From the NCBI GenBank assembly GCA_040766745.1, contig JAXGPX010000006.1:1-64000 (forward strand): a stretch of DNA of 64,000 nt, given 5' to 3'. Below, piece by piece: positions 35,193 to 44,412 of the stretch. The notes below the pieces were generated by a model, which was not told the origin of the DNA, did not search any database, and was given only the letters and a program-made list of their open reading frames with translations. Within the stretch, counting starts at the first letter, position 1; each line of letters opens with the position of its first letter. The translations under genes were made by a program, and so were the position numbers. Source of the stretch: JAXGPX01 sp040766745. Its GTDB lineage: Bacteria; Bacillota; Sulfobacillia; Fermentithermobacillales; Fermentithermobacillaceae.

Positions 35193-35239
35193 GTAAATTG
35201 AGTCGAATCAGATTTTTGGTATGATTCGACTCAATTTAC
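35193..35239. promoter_or_regulatory. Perfect 18-bp palindrome upstream of cysteine synthase
   Basis: GTAAATTGAGTCGAATCA at 35193-35210 and its exact complement at 35222-35239 enclose 11 bases. It lies between the calcium ATPase stop (35374) and the cysteine synthase start (35141), both minus strand. It could be a terminator of the former (only a TTT follows) or an operator of the latter. Confidence 0.5.
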
Positions 35240-35373
35240 GAATAACCCTTCATTAACTGCTAGACATGTCCTTGTCCGCTATGCGTTGCCCACTGTACTT
35301 CTCTGGCTGTACTTTACCCCGTGCGGTGCTTTACCCCTTGCCATCCTATCCATACCTTATACCGCACTGCAAC

Positions 35374-38300
35374 CTACAGCCTGCCCCCATTTCCTTCTTC
35401 CCACCTAAAAATCTTCCACAACTCATTCCCCAGGGCCGGAATCAAGCCAAACCCAAATACCATCAGCCAGTCTCCAATACCAAGGTTGACAGTGGAAAAT
35501 ACCTGGTTGAGCCCAGGAATCTCTATGACGGCCAGAATCAGCAAAAACGAGATGAAGGTTCCGCCTGCCATAGCCCGGTTGCTGAAAAGCCCAATTCTGT
35601 TTATGGGCTTGGTTTCTGATCTTGCTGTGTGGGCCCTGAATACCTCAGCCATTGCCAGTGTTGCAAAGGCTGCAGTACGGGCATAAACCTGATCTCCGGT
35701 AGTTCTCAGTGTATACGTAAATATTCCTATTACAGAAGCTCCTATCAAGACTGCCTGGAGAAACACGGTAATCCACCTTTTCCGGGTCAGGAGAGGTTCC
35801 TCAGGCGGCCTTGGCGGCTGCTTCATAGCGTCTACATCGCCTGGTTCAAACCCCAAAGCCAGTGCCGGAAAACTGTCTGTTACAAGGTTGAGCCACAGAA
35901 TGTGGACCGGACGCAAAATCACTGGAAGACGCATAAGCATGGCGGCAGTGATTGTCACAATCTCCCCCATGTTGCATGAAAGAAGGTACACCACAAACTT
36001 GGCGATATTAGAATAGATAGTACGTCCTTCTTCAACTGCTCCTACTATTGTCGCAAAGTTATCGTCTGCCAGAACCATGTCCGACGCTTCTTTGGCAACT
36101 TCTGTTCCTATCAATCCCATGGAAACCCCGATATCTGCACGTTTCAAAGCCGGAGCATCGTTTACGCCATCGCCGGTCATCGCAACGACCTCGCCCCGCT
36201 TCTTGAAAGCATCTACAATCTTTACCTTATGCTCAGGAGATACTCTTCCATAAACTCTTACCTCATCCAGCACGGCAGCCAAATCTTCGGGGTCAGTCTT
36301 CGACAATTCGGGGCCTGACATACACCTGGTATCCGGGCCTGCTATTCCCACTATTTTAGCAATGGACAGGGCTGTAATCGGATTGTCACCTGTTATTAGG
36401 ACAGGAGTTATTCCAGCCGCTTTGGCCTTGGCGACAGCCTCTATGGCCTCAGGCCTGGGAGGATCAATCATTCCGAGCAGGCCTGTTAACGTGAGTTCAG
36501 ACTCTAACTCACACTCTAGCTCAGCCTCTTCTTCAGGAAGGCTGCTGATAATTTTGTAGGCAACGGCGATAACTCTAATGCCCTGAACAGCCATGAACGA
36601 ATTTGCCCTGCGAAAACGCTTCAAAACTTGTTCGCTTGCAGGCTTTCGCACTCTGTCAGGTTCAGATGCAAGATTGATCATTAGGCCGGCAAAATCACCG
36701 GTACGGCCGCTAACGGCACCCTCGATGCAACGCTTCAATTTGTCATGTGCCAAAGCGAATCTGCACTTGGGCATCAATACCTCAGGGGCCCCTTTCGACC
36801 AGACCACGAACCTTCCGTCAGGAAGACCGTGGACAGTAGTCATCAGTTTCCTGTCCGAATCGAAAGGAATCTCGGCGACCCGCGGAAACCTGTGCTCTAA
36901 GCGACCCTTGTGTAATCCGGCCTTTTCAGCGGCCTCTACAAGAGCAACTTCTGTAGGATCCCCTGTAAAATGCGATCCACCTTCGTCAGTTGTGGACATT
37001 GCATCATTGGCCATGGTTGCCCCTGCCAAAGAAACCACTACCGGCAAGACATCACACACCGAACTGCCCATTCCACCGCCCACTGCCGCGGTTTGCAGGC
37101 TTGCTTCCCCTAAATCCAGATTCTCAAGTATGAGCCGCTGAACCGGCCCGACAACTCCTTGCGCTCCAGGGATTCCCGAAACATTGCCATCAACACCAGG
37201 ACTCTCCGGGCCGTGATCTGAGACCTCCTGCCCATCCTCGAGAAAGCCATCAAAAATACCCTCGGAAGCGCCTTCAGAGTCTGCCTGAGAAGTATCCGCA
37301 AATTCATAATCTTCTGTTGAGAACAGGCTGCCGCCGTCAAATGCCCCTACAACCGTCATCCTGTTCTGTGTGATAGTGCCGGTCTTATCAGTACATATAA
37401 CGGTAGTAGACCCAAGGGTCTCTACAGCCGGGAGCCTGCGGATAATACCGTTTCGCGCGGCCATTCTCTTGACTCCCATTGCAAGTACTATGGTCACGAC
37501 TGCCGGAAGCCCTTCAGGAATTGCAGCCACGGCAAGGCTTACAGCAACCATAAACATTCCCAGAACCGGCTCGTTTCTGGAAACACCCAAAGCAAAAATT
37601 CCTGCACATATAACCATCACAGATATTCCAAGGGTTTTGCCAAGCCTGGCAAGACTCTTCTGAAGGGGGGTCTTTTCTTGATCTATCTCGCGAATGGCTC
37701 CTGCAATTTTCCCTATCTCAGTTACCATGCCTGTAGCAACTACAACCCCTCGGCCCCTGCCGGCAGTTGCAACCGTGCCTGAATACGCCATGTTTGCCCT
37801 CTCGGCAAGCACAGTTTCAGCTGGCAGAATCTCAGAAGTCTTAGCAACCGGAAGCGATTCACCTGTAAGCGATGATTCGTTGCACGCAAGGCTGTGTGAT
37901 TCAATAAGCCGGATATCAGCCGGAACTTTGTCCCCTGCATCAAGCAGAATAATGTCCCCTGGGACGAGATCCCTGGCAGGCACTACCGCCACCTGGCCAT
38001 GGCGTACAACCTTAGCAACAGGAGCCGAGAGTTTCTCAAGGGATTTGAGAGCTTCTTCTGCCTTGCCCTCTTGAATCAGGCCTGTAATCCCGTTTAGGAG
38101 AACAATTGCGCCAATTACAACCGCATCGATTGCCTCTCCAAGAGCTCCTGATATGACGGCTGCCGCTATCAATATGAGGATAAGGAAATCGGAAAACTGG
38201 GCTATCAGGCGCTTGAACAGCCCGGGCTTTGGATCTTCCTCTAGGACGTTGAGCCCAAATGCCTGTTGCCTGGCCGCGGCTTCCTCAGGTGAAAGGCCCT

Positions 38301-38544
38301 GCTCGTGGTCGGTTTTGAGTCTTAAAACAATATCTTGCCAGGATTCCGAGTGGCCTGAAGAAGGCGGCAACTGCGGTGCCCCTGCGACTCCTGTCGGCGC
38401 ACCTGCACCTGATTCACCTGGTTTGCCTGATGTAACTGGTACATCTGATTCGCCTTGTCTATCAGGTTCGCCTGGTGTGCCTTGTTGACCTTCCACATGT
38501 TTAGCTTGTTTGCCTGGTTTGTTCATCTTAGAAGCTTCGTTCAT
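35374..38544 (-). CDS. SERCA-type calcium-transporting P-type ATPase
   Basis: Predicted 1056 residues. An N-terminal cation ATPase domain (about 66-135), TGES at 227-230 in the actuator domain, PEGL at 343-346 in helix M4, phosphorylated Asp386 in DKTGT, ITGDNP and MTGDGVNDAPALK in the P domain, and a C-terminal six-helix cation ATPase domain. This is the P2A class exporting Ca2+ (or Mn2+). Relatives are about 880-920 long. The excess is in two low-complexity segments: residues 1-65 (KPGKQAKHVEGQQGTPGEP and similar) and about 405-467, just after DKTGT (TSQADSEGASEGIFDGFLED and Gly/Val/Pro-rich sequence). AGGAGG precedes the ATG. Single gene. Confidence 0.92.
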   Translation of the reverse strand: MNEASKMNKPGKQAKHVEGQQGTPGEPDRQGESDVPVTSGKPGESGAGAPTGVAGAPQLPPSSGHSESWQDIVLRLKTDHEQGLSPEEAAARQQAFGLNVLEEDPKPGLFKRLIAQFSDFLILILIAAAVISGALGEAIDAVVIGAIVLLNGITGLIQEGKAEEALKSLEKLSAPVAKVVRHGQVAVVPARDLVPGDIILLDAGDKVPADIRLIESHSLACNESSLTGESLPVAKTSEILPAETVLAERANMAYSGTVATAGRGRGVVVATGMVTEIGKIAGAIREIDQEKTPLQKSLARLGKTLGISVMVICAGIFALGVSRNEPVLGMFMVAVSLAVAAIPEGLPAVVTIVLAMGVKRMAARNGIIRRLPAVETLGSTTVICTDKTGTITQNRMTVVGAFDGGSLFSTEDYEFADTSQADSEGASEGIFDGFLEDGQEVSDHGPESPGVDGNVSGIPGAQGVVGPVQRLILENLDLGEASLQTAAVGGGMGSSVCDVLPVVVSLAGATMANDAMSTTDEGGSHFTGDPTEVALVEAAEKAGLHKGRLEHRFPRVAEIPFDSDRKLMTTVHGLPDGRFVVWSKGAPEVLMPKCRFALAHDKLKRCIEGAVSGRTGDFAGLMINLASEPDRVRKPASEQVLKRFRRANSFMAVQGIRVIAVAYKIISSLPEEEAELECELESELTLTGLLGMIDPPRPEAIEAVAKAKAAGITPVLITGDNPITALSIAKIVGIAGPDTRCMSGPELSKTDPEDLAAVLDEVRVYGRVSPEHKVKIVDAFKKRGEVVAMTGDGVNDAPALKRADIGVSMGLIGTEVAKEASDMVLADDNFATIVGAVEEGRTIYSNIAKFVVYLLSCNMGEIVTITAAMLMRLPVILRPVHILWLNLVTDSFPALALGFEPGDVDAMKQPPRPPEEPLLTRKRWITVFLQAVLIGASVIGIFTYTLRTTGDQVYARTAAFATLAMAEVFRAHTARSETKPINRIGLFSNRAMAGGTFISFLLILAVIEIPGLNQVFSTVNLGIGDWLMVFGFGLIPALGNELWKIFRWEEGNGGRL

Positions 38545-38661
38545 CGCCAGGCCTCCTAACTAAGTGAATTCTTTCAGTCAGTTTGCTCAATAGCATGTGC
38601 ATCTCATGTTGTTCGGGCAGGTTCTTTTAAGATCCAGTCCTCGCCCATGTAGCATAACTCG

Positions 38662-39381
38662 CTAGAGCTGCTTAACTATGTATATTACAGGGAGTTCAAC
38701 CCCGCCCATGTCCACCGAAGTCAGACTTTCCTCAGTGAATCCCATCTTGCGATAGAAACTCCTTGCTTTAGGGTTATCTCGTTCCACAGTAGCAACAACA
38801 ACTTTGGGCGTTGCAGACACTCCCCCGCGCCGGAGCCGAGCCTGTAAATCTATGCTCTCAAACCTTCGACAGCATTCGGCAATGGCCGCTTCGAGCAACC
38901 GGCGGCCTATGCCGTACCGCTGAAATTGAGGAGATACATACAATCTGTGAAGATACAGCACCTCGTTTTGTATACCCATGTCAACATAACCGGCTGGAGA
39001 AACTGACACTTCCGCCAGAAGAAACACATCTTCCTTAATCGACTTCGTCAGTGATTCCCGCGAATATGACTGGTTCAGAACCCGGGCCTGGTCTTCTTCA
39101 GATATTACACCTTCATAAGTATGGGCCCAGATCACTCGTGCCAGGTTCTGAACTGTTCCAATGTCGTCAACTGTAGCCAGCCGGATAGACACTGGATGCT
39201 CCGACCCAGCATGATCCGCTGTGCGATCCTTCGCTGGTCTATCCTTCTCCGATTGAACCTTTTCTGACGGAGCCTTCTCTGACAGAACCTTCCCTGACAG
39301 AACTTTCTCTGACGAAGCCTTGTGTGACGCAGCCTTCCCAGATGCAAATTCACCGCCTGGCAAGTTCTTAAGACTCAACAA
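38662..39381 (-). CDS. GNAT acetyltransferase with repeat-bearing N-terminus
   Basis: Predicted 239 residues. The first 60 are a Lys/Ser repeat with period five (KVLSE, KAPSE, KVQSE; 15-base units at DNA 39230-39345). The GNAT domain follows from about residue 68 (SIRLATVDDIGTVQNLARV), with acetyl-CoA loop SPQFQRYGIGRRLLEAA near 150 and NPKARSFYRKMGF near 210. Domain order and ends are those of RimI-like acetyltransferases; acceptor unknown. Start is TTG (39381 or the next codon) behind GGGGAGGGG. The repeat segment may be dispensable. Confidence 0.82.
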   Translation of the reverse strand: MLSLKNLPGGEFASGKAASHKASSEKVLSGKVLSEKAPSEKVQSEKDRPAKDRTADHAGSEHPVSIRLATVDDIGTVQNLARVIWAHTYEGVISEEDQARVLNQSYSRESLTKSIKEDVFLLAEVSVSPAGYVDMGIQNEVLYLHRLYVSPQFQRYGIGRRLLEAAIAECCRRFESIDLQARLRRGGVSATPKVVVATVERDNPKARSFYRKMGFTEESLTSVDMGGVELPVIYIVKQL

Positions 39382-39414
39382 ATCCCCTCCCCGTATGACA
39401 GTATCAATATCCGA

Positions 39415-41364
39415 TCAAAATCCGAGGGCTAGGCCTTCCAGGCGCCGGTCTGAACCGCCCAGCAAAAGCCCGGAATCCGGATCCAGCATTATTATCTGGG
39501 CTCCGCCGCCGCCTGCCCACGGCCCAACAGTTCGAACACAATGGCCAAGTCTACCCAGGCCCGTAATAGTCTCAGATGGAAACCTGGATTCCATGCGAAC
39601 TTCCATGGGCTTATCCAGGTGAAGGACATCAGTTCCCGGAAACGACAGCCACCTAGGGAAATCACAGGCCTCCTGCGGCCCGTACCCGTGGTCAAGCATC
39701 AAACTCAGCATCTGCATGTTCCACTGAGGCTGCCCGTCTCCGCCGGGAGTTCCTCCGGCAATGAAAAACTGGCTATCAGAAACGGAACCGGCGTTCTTCT
39801 CACCGATACTAACGCCGCTAGTCACGCCGCCTTTCGAACCAGAAACGGAACCGGCATTCCTCTGCACGATACTAACTCCGGCAAACGTGCCGCCTGCAAG
39901 ATCAGAGGCCAAACCGGCATCAGTCTGCCCACCCCTGAACACCATATAGCAGTTCAAAGTATGCATTGGCTTCTTGCCTGGCGCGACACAATTAGGATGC
40001 CCCTCTTCAAGCACAAACGATCTTCCTGCCCTATTGTTCAATATAACTCCAGTCCCAGGAACAACAAGCCCGGAGCCGAACGAAAATGCGTTACTATGTA
40101 TAAACGAGCACGCATTCCCCTGGACGTCCACCGCCGTAAAGAATGTGGTATCGCCCTGGCTGTCAATTCCAAGGGCCCCATCTCCCAACTCGTCCTTTGA
40201 CAACGCCTTGAGCGGGTTGATTAACGTGCTTAACCTCTGGGTATGCCCGGCCGAAATAAACCTGGAAACATCAAACTCTGAATGGCCTGGGTCGCCTGCA
40301 TAAAGATTCCTATCTCTAAATGCCAGATTCTTTGCTTCTGTCATCAAATGAATGACGTCCGGATTGCCTGGTTCTAACGCCGGTATGTCGAAGTTTTCAA
40401 TGATCTTCATTTGCTCAAGCGCCAAGAACCCCTGGGATACAGGCCCTGTCTGATAAATTGTGTAGCCACGGTAATCAATATGTAACGGAGTATAGAATTC
40501 AGGAGGCCGAGAGTAAAACCGTTCAAACTCGCCACCTGTGAAAGTGCTTCTCTTGTGTGCCAAAGCCCCGGTTAAGGGCCCTGAAGTATCGTGATTGCAG
40601 GTGCCTAGGCCAGCCCATGAATCCTCCGAGGTTTTAATTGCATCATTCAACTTGTAAAACTGCCTGGCAAAAGGGCCTTTGTATATGTACTCGGCGCCCC
40701 CTTCTCCAAACTCACGCAGAGTTCGGGCAAGGTCCTTTTGACAGAACGTGTTTCCTACCTTAGGCGCCTGTCCTCCTTTAAGAAATACCCTCCTGGACTC
40801 TGGATATTTCTCAAGTTTCTGCCGCTCGTTGAAAACAGCCCTGGCAAACCCCGGAGTTACAAGGAATCCTTCTTCTGCTAACCTTGCTGCAGGTTCAAAA
40901 GCCTTCTTCAATGTGAAACTCCCGTAACGCTGCAGCGCTAGTTCATATGCCATAGGTGCGCCAGGAACAGCTACTGACAAAATGCCATCCTGAGGCATTA
41001 TCCCATGCCTATGCCCTGCTCCTGCGCCGGATTCAGCCAGGTTGCCAGCGTTCGATCCGGCTCCTCGTGACCCAATGCTGTGGAAAAACTCAGGGGTCGC
41101 CAGATCTCCTGTGAAACCGCTGCTGTTCAGAGCAGAAATTCTTTGATTGGCGGCATCGAAGTATATAAGGAAGGCGTCACCGCCGAGTCCGCACATATGG
41201 GGTAGGACTACCGATGTGACACCTGCCATAACAATACAAGCATCCATAGCATTGCCGCCTTCTCGCAGCGCATCAAGGCCGGCGAGGACTGCAAGAGGGT
41301 GCGCAGCAGCCACCATCCCTGACTTGCCAAACCTGGTATGACGGTACCTATCAGCCACAGTCAT
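39415..41364 (-). CDS. ggt: Gamma-glutamyltransferase
   Basis: Predicted 649-residue Ntn hydrolase. Self-processing would occur before the Thr in GDTTFFTAVD near residue 403; the family motif is TTHFS, so the His is Phe here. Earlier blocks MVAAAHPLAVLAGLDALREGGNAMDA and GLGGDAF are characteristic, and PGTGVILNNR and GGTPGGDGQ follow. It removes gamma-glutamyl groups from glutathione or poly-gamma-glutamate. Two insertions are visible: SRGAGSNAGNLAESGAGAG near 100-125, and near 505-550 a 21-residue tandem pair (GVSIVQRNAGSVSGS and GVSIGEKNAGSVSDS; 63-base units at 39777 and 39840). No obvious signal peptide, so it may be cytoplasmic. Start at 41364 behind GAGGAGG. Confidence 0.9.
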   Translation of the reverse strand: MTVADRYRHTRFGKSGMVAAAHPLAVLAGLDALREGGNAMDACIVMAGVTSVVLPHMCGLGGDAFLIYFDAANQRISALNSSGFTGDLATPEFFHSIGSRGAGSNAGNLAESGAGAGHRHGIMPQDGILSVAVPGAPMAYELALQRYGSFTLKKAFEPAARLAEEGFLVTPGFARAVFNERQKLEKYPESRRVFLKGGQAPKVGNTFCQKDLARTLREFGEGGAEYIYKGPFARQFYKLNDAIKTSEDSWAGLGTCNHDTSGPLTGALAHKRSTFTGGEFERFYSRPPEFYTPLHIDYRGYTIYQTGPVSQGFLALEQMKIIENFDIPALEPGNPDVIHLMTEAKNLAFRDRNLYAGDPGHSEFDVSRFISAGHTQRLSTLINPLKALSKDELGDGALGIDSQGDTTFFTAVDVQGNACSFIHSNAFSFGSGLVVPGTGVILNNRAGRSFVLEEGHPNCVAPGKKPMHTLNCYMVFRGGQTDAGLASDLAGGTFAGVSIVQRNAGSVSGSKGGVTSGVSIGEKNAGSVSDSQFFIAGGTPGGDGQPQWNMQMLSLMLDHGYGPQEACDFPRWLSFPGTDVLHLDKPMEVRMESRFPSETITGLGRLGHCVRTVGPWAGGGGAQIIMLDPDSGLLLGGSDRRLEGLALGF

Positions 41365-41389
41365 GTTAATCCTCCTCAAAAAAGCGGAC

Positions 41390-41478
41390 TCTGCCTGAGA
41401 CACAGCCGGCATCACAACCTGCCTACCTCACAGCCTGCCTGCTTCATATGACCTGCCTGCTTCTCAGCCTACTGAAGA
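41390..41478. repeat. Short tandem repeats, 16-18-bp unit
   Basis: CACAACCTGCCTACCT, CACAGCCTGCCTGCTT, ATGACCTGCCTGCTT and CTCAGCCTACTG follow one another between the glutamate racemase stop and the gamma-glutamyltransferase start. Confidence 0.7.
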
Positions 41479-41500
41479 CCAATACTTCAATAACAGCATT

Positions 41501-42337
41501 CTATAAAACCGCCTGCTCTACCGAGTAATCGTTGGGACCTAGGATCATATTGACACTCTTCTTAAAGGAAGCAGGATCCCCTGAGCAGAAGAACTTATAC
41601 TCCGGCTGAGAGTCCTGTTGGGCAACAAGACCTTTCTCTTCCAACTTTGCCTTTATGGCCGCCACTGTCTGAATGGCTGGATCGACAAGGGTTACTCCAG
41701 GCAGTTCTTTCTGAATATGATCTGCAAGTAGCGGAAAGTGGGTGCAACCCAGGATCAAAACGTCAACCGGCGAGTCCTGGAAGGCCTTTGTATACCTCTT
41801 GGTTGCGTCCTCTATGGCAGCCTCGTCAGTCATGCCCCCTTCTACAAGAGTGACGAAATCCGGGCACGCCTGCTTAACCGGAGCCGCCTTCAAGCCAAGA
41901 TTAGCAAGTTCTTTGTCGTATACACCGCTTGTCACAGTCCCCTGTGTGGCTATGAGCCCAGCCTTGCCATCAGATCCGGCAACATCAAGTGCAGCTTTGG
42001 CCCCAGGCCTGATAACGCCTATGACCGGCCCTGGGAAACTGGCCTCAACCACCTCTAGTGCAGCCGCAGTAGCAGTGTTGCATGCTATGATGATGGCCTT
42101 TGCCCCCCGTTCCTTAAGGAACTCGGATATCTCGACCGAAAAGTCCCGTACCTGCGATTGTGGCCTTGGGCCATAAGGCACACGCCCTGTATCACCAAAA
42201 TACAGAACGCTCTCATTCGGGAGAAGTTTTCTGATCTGCCTCACAACAGTAAGCCCGCCTGCCCCTGAATCGAAAACGCCTATCGGTGCATTGCCAGCGA
42301 GAGTTCTGACGCAACGTCCCTTATCACATTCCATCAC
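41501..42337 (-). CDS. murI: Glutamate racemase
   Basis: Predicted 278-residue enzyme making D-glutamate for peptidoglycan. Both catalytic cysteines are seen: Cys86 in IIACNTATA and Cys198 in LGCTHFPL; the N-terminal PIGVFDSGAGGLTV and FGDTGRVPYG blocks are diagnostic. The frame opens at 42349, but there the GTG would overlap the AAGGAG site; GTG at 42337 has AAGGAG 11 bases upstream and ATG follows at 42334, so one of these is the real start. Single gene, divergent from the polysaccharide deacetylase across the large repeat array. Confidence 0.93.
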   Translation of the reverse strand: MMECDKGRCVRTLAGNAPIGVFDSGAGGLTVVRQIRKLLPNESVLYFGDTGRVPYGPRPQSQVRDFSVEISEFLKERGAKAIIIACNTATAAALEVVEASFPGPVIGVIRPGAKAALDVAGSDGKAGLIATQGTVTSGVYDKELANLGLKAAPVKQACPDFVTLVEGGMTDEAAIEDATKRYTKAFQDSPVDVLILGCTHFPLLADHIQKELPGVTLVDPAIQTVAAIKAKLEEKGLVAQQDSQPEYKFFCSGDPASFKKSVNMILGPNDYSVEQAVL

Positions 42338-42489
42338 GTGCTTAGCCACTCCTTAACCGTATAGTGCTTCTTGAAAAGCCTAGATGATTGATTCGATATA
42401 CTAATTGATTCGGTATACTAGTTGACGACTGTTCACTGCTCGATAATTATATCACCCGGCAGGAAATCCTGGAAACTGAGCCAATTCCC

Positions 42490-42590
42490 CATTGCTGCCG
42501 GATTGTTATGTTAGCCCGCCTGTCCAAAATGTGATCTTGCTCTTGAGGATATTCATTGCTGCCGAGTTGTTATGTTAACCTCCTGTAACA
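42490..42590. repeat. Imperfect direct repeat, 64-bp spacing
   Basis: CATTGCTGCCGGATTGTTAT at 42490 and CATTGCTGCCGAGTTGTTAT at 42554, each followed by GTTA and a CCTCCTGT or CCGCCTGT end. Two units of the same ~60-70 bp class seen elsewhere. Confidence 0.75.
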
Positions 42591-42733
42591 AGATGTAACA
42601 AGATGAGGAAATGTCACCACGGTGTGAGCCCTATACGGTATTTGACAGCAACATCCACTACTACCTGCAACTTATCAAAACTGGCCGCAGGCAATGGATT
42701 CGGCTGGAACTGCTATCCGCATTTGCGTCCTGG

Positions 42734-43320
42734 CCAAACCGTTCAACCGGCAACACGTTCTAACCGGGAACCGCAAGCTGGACTTGCAGTTCAACCAAGA
42801 CCGTTCAACCAGTAGCACGTTCTCTCCGGGAATCCGCAAGCTGGACTTGCAGTTCAGACAAACCGTTCAACCGGCAACACGTTCTAACCGGGAACCGCAC
42901 CAAACCGTTCAACCGGCAACACGTTCTAACCGGGAACCGCAAGCTGGACTTGCAATTCAGACAAACCGTTCAACCAGTAGCACGTTCTCTCCGGGAACCG
43001 CAAGCTGGACTTGCAGTTCAGACAAACCGTTCAACCGGCAACACGTTCTAACCGGGAACCGCAGGCTGGACTTGCAGTTCATCCAAGACCGTTCAACCAG
43101 CAGCACATTCTCCCAGGAACCACAAGCTGGACTTGCAGTTCAACCAAGACCGTTCAACCAGCAGCACATTCTCACCGAGAACCACAAGCTGGACTTGCAG
43201 TTCAACCAAGACCGTTCAACCGGCAGCACATTCTCACCGAGAACCGCAAGCTGGACTTGCAGTTCAGCCAAACCATTTAACCAGCAACACGTTCTCACCG
43301 AGAACCGCAAGCTGGACCTA
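42734..43320. repeat. Ten-unit tandem array, about 61-bp unit, hairpin-bearing
   Basis: Units begin near 42734, 42795, 42858, 42899, 42960, 43021, 43083, 43143, 43204 and 43265; the third is shortened to about 41 bases. Each has AACCGTTCAACC, then GGCAACACGTTCTAACCGG or AGTAGCACGTTCTCTCCGG, then GAACCGCAAG, CTGGA, CTTGCAGTTC, where the last parts form a ten-pair stem with one mismatch and a five-base loop. Two unit types alternate in part. The period is 61, not divisible by three, so the open frames through it change sense from unit to unit and are not convincing genes. It lies between divergent murI and the deacetylase gene. Confidence 0.92.
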
Positions 43321-43494
43321 CTGCAGCATGAAGGACACTCACTCTATCCATTAGTACTAAGCCGGTTTCCCTTCTAAGCTCATAGATTTCACCCATGTTT
43401 CACACCATAATCCTAGATCACTAAGCTGATTCATGGCCTTAGAACTCTTGAGGCCGTGGAGCACAAAAACGATCAAACTTACGAGGTGGATACG

Positions 43495-43563
43495 ATGAAA
43501 GAGAAGAGAACTCGTGAACACATCAAGCAAGCTGCTGAGCGTAACTCGAGGTGGACACAGTGA
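43495..43563 (+). CDS. 22-codon leader frame made by duplication of the deacetylase start
   Basis: ATG at 43495 with ACGAGGTGGA upstream opens a frame of 22 codons (MKEKRTREHIKQAAERNSRW and two more) whose TGA at 43561-43563 overlaps the GTG start of the deacetylase at 43560. Its first residues, MKEKRT, are those of the deacetylase, and its ribosome site CGAGGTGGA lies 65 bases before the identical site of that gene. So it is a duplicated start segment, now placed to couple translation. Whether it is expressed is unknown. Confidence 0.45.
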   Translation: MKEKRTREHIKQAAERNSRWTQ

Positions 43564-44378
43564 AGGAGAAAAGAACCCCTGCATTTACTGGCTTTGCGTA
43601 TGTCATTCTTGCCGCATCCGTCATACTTCTTGCGTTCTTCGCCAGCCCTCTTTACCGCAAAATACGGCGCATGTCACCTCCACCGCTGGCAGGCGGCGCA
43701 GAACACGACAACCGGTTCATAGGAGAAGCCGATCTTGAGCGGCTGTATCCTAACATCGTCCTGAGGCAGAGAAAGGGCAGCGAAAAGTTCGTGGCTCTTA
43801 CCTTCGATGACGGGCCCGACAACACATTTACTCCGGCAGTTCTTGATGTACTCAAAGCCAAGCAAGTCCGGGCAACGTTCTTCCTAATCGGCAACCGTGT
43901 AGAAGAGTACCCGGATATTGCAAAGCGAATCATTGAGGAAGGCCACGTAATAGGAAACCACACATACTCCCACCCCAACACAGGAAGGCCCATGGGCGAG
44001 CAACTTCGAAAGGAAATTGAGCAAATGGAGGCCACTCTGGCCCGGTTCAACGTCGCTCCATCTTACCTGTTCCGCCCTCCGTACGGAGCCCTTTCTGCGC
44101 CTGCTGCCCTCGAAATAGCTAACTTCGGATACCGCCTCGCTCTCTGGTCAGTAGATTCACTGGACTGGAGAGGGCTTTCAAAAGAAGAAGTAGTCAAAAA
44201 CATAATGACTCAAATGGGGCCAGGCCGGGTCATACTGCAGCATTCAGCCGGAGGGCCCGGAGAAGACCTGTCCGGCTCAGTCCTTGCCCTATCAGAGGTA
44301 ATCGATACCCTCAAGCAGCAAGGGTATTCCTTTATGACCATTAACGAGATGTTCCCTCAGAAGTGCGAGGCAAAATAG
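43560..44378 (+). CDS. Polysaccharide deacetylase (peptidoglycan/chitin type)
   Basis: Predicted 272 residues: one N-terminal membrane anchor (about 8-28) and an extracytoplasmic NodB domain. All five motifs are present: TFDDGPDNTFTP near residue 82, NHTYSHPNTGRP near 138, RPPYGALS near 175, SVDSLDWRG near 203 and VILQHS near 228. It resembles the PdaA/PdaB and PgdA enzymes that remove acetyl groups from peptidoglycan sugars, in sporulating bacteria often during spore cortex formation. GTG start at 43560 behind GAGGTGG; overlaps the stop of the short leader frame. Confidence 0.9.
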   Translation: MKEKRTPAFTGFAYVILAASVILLAFFASPLYRKIRRMSPPPLAGGAEHDNRFIGEADLERLYPNIVLRQRKGSEKFVALTFDDGPDNTFTPAVLDVLKAKQVRATFFLIGNRVEEYPDIAKRIIEEGHVIGNHTYSHPNTGRPMGEQLRKEIEQMEATLARFNVAPSYLFRPPYGALSAPAALEIANFGYRLALWSVDSLDWRGLSKEEVVKNIMTQMGPGRVILQHSAGGPGEDLSGSVLALSEVIDTLKQQGYSFMTINEMFPQKCEAK

Positions 44379-44412
44379 GTGGTGCAGCCATGAGTGTAGA
44401 TGCAGATGTAAA

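Noticed and set aside
42734..43320. Possible CRISPR array
   Set aside because: The whole 61-bp unit is conserved, without variable spacers, and no cas genes are near.
42694..43377. Long plus-strand open frame through the 61-bp array, giving a repetitive 227-residue protein
   Set aside because: The unit length is not a multiple of three, so successive units are read in different frames and the protein repeat is not consistent; no ribosome binding site was found.
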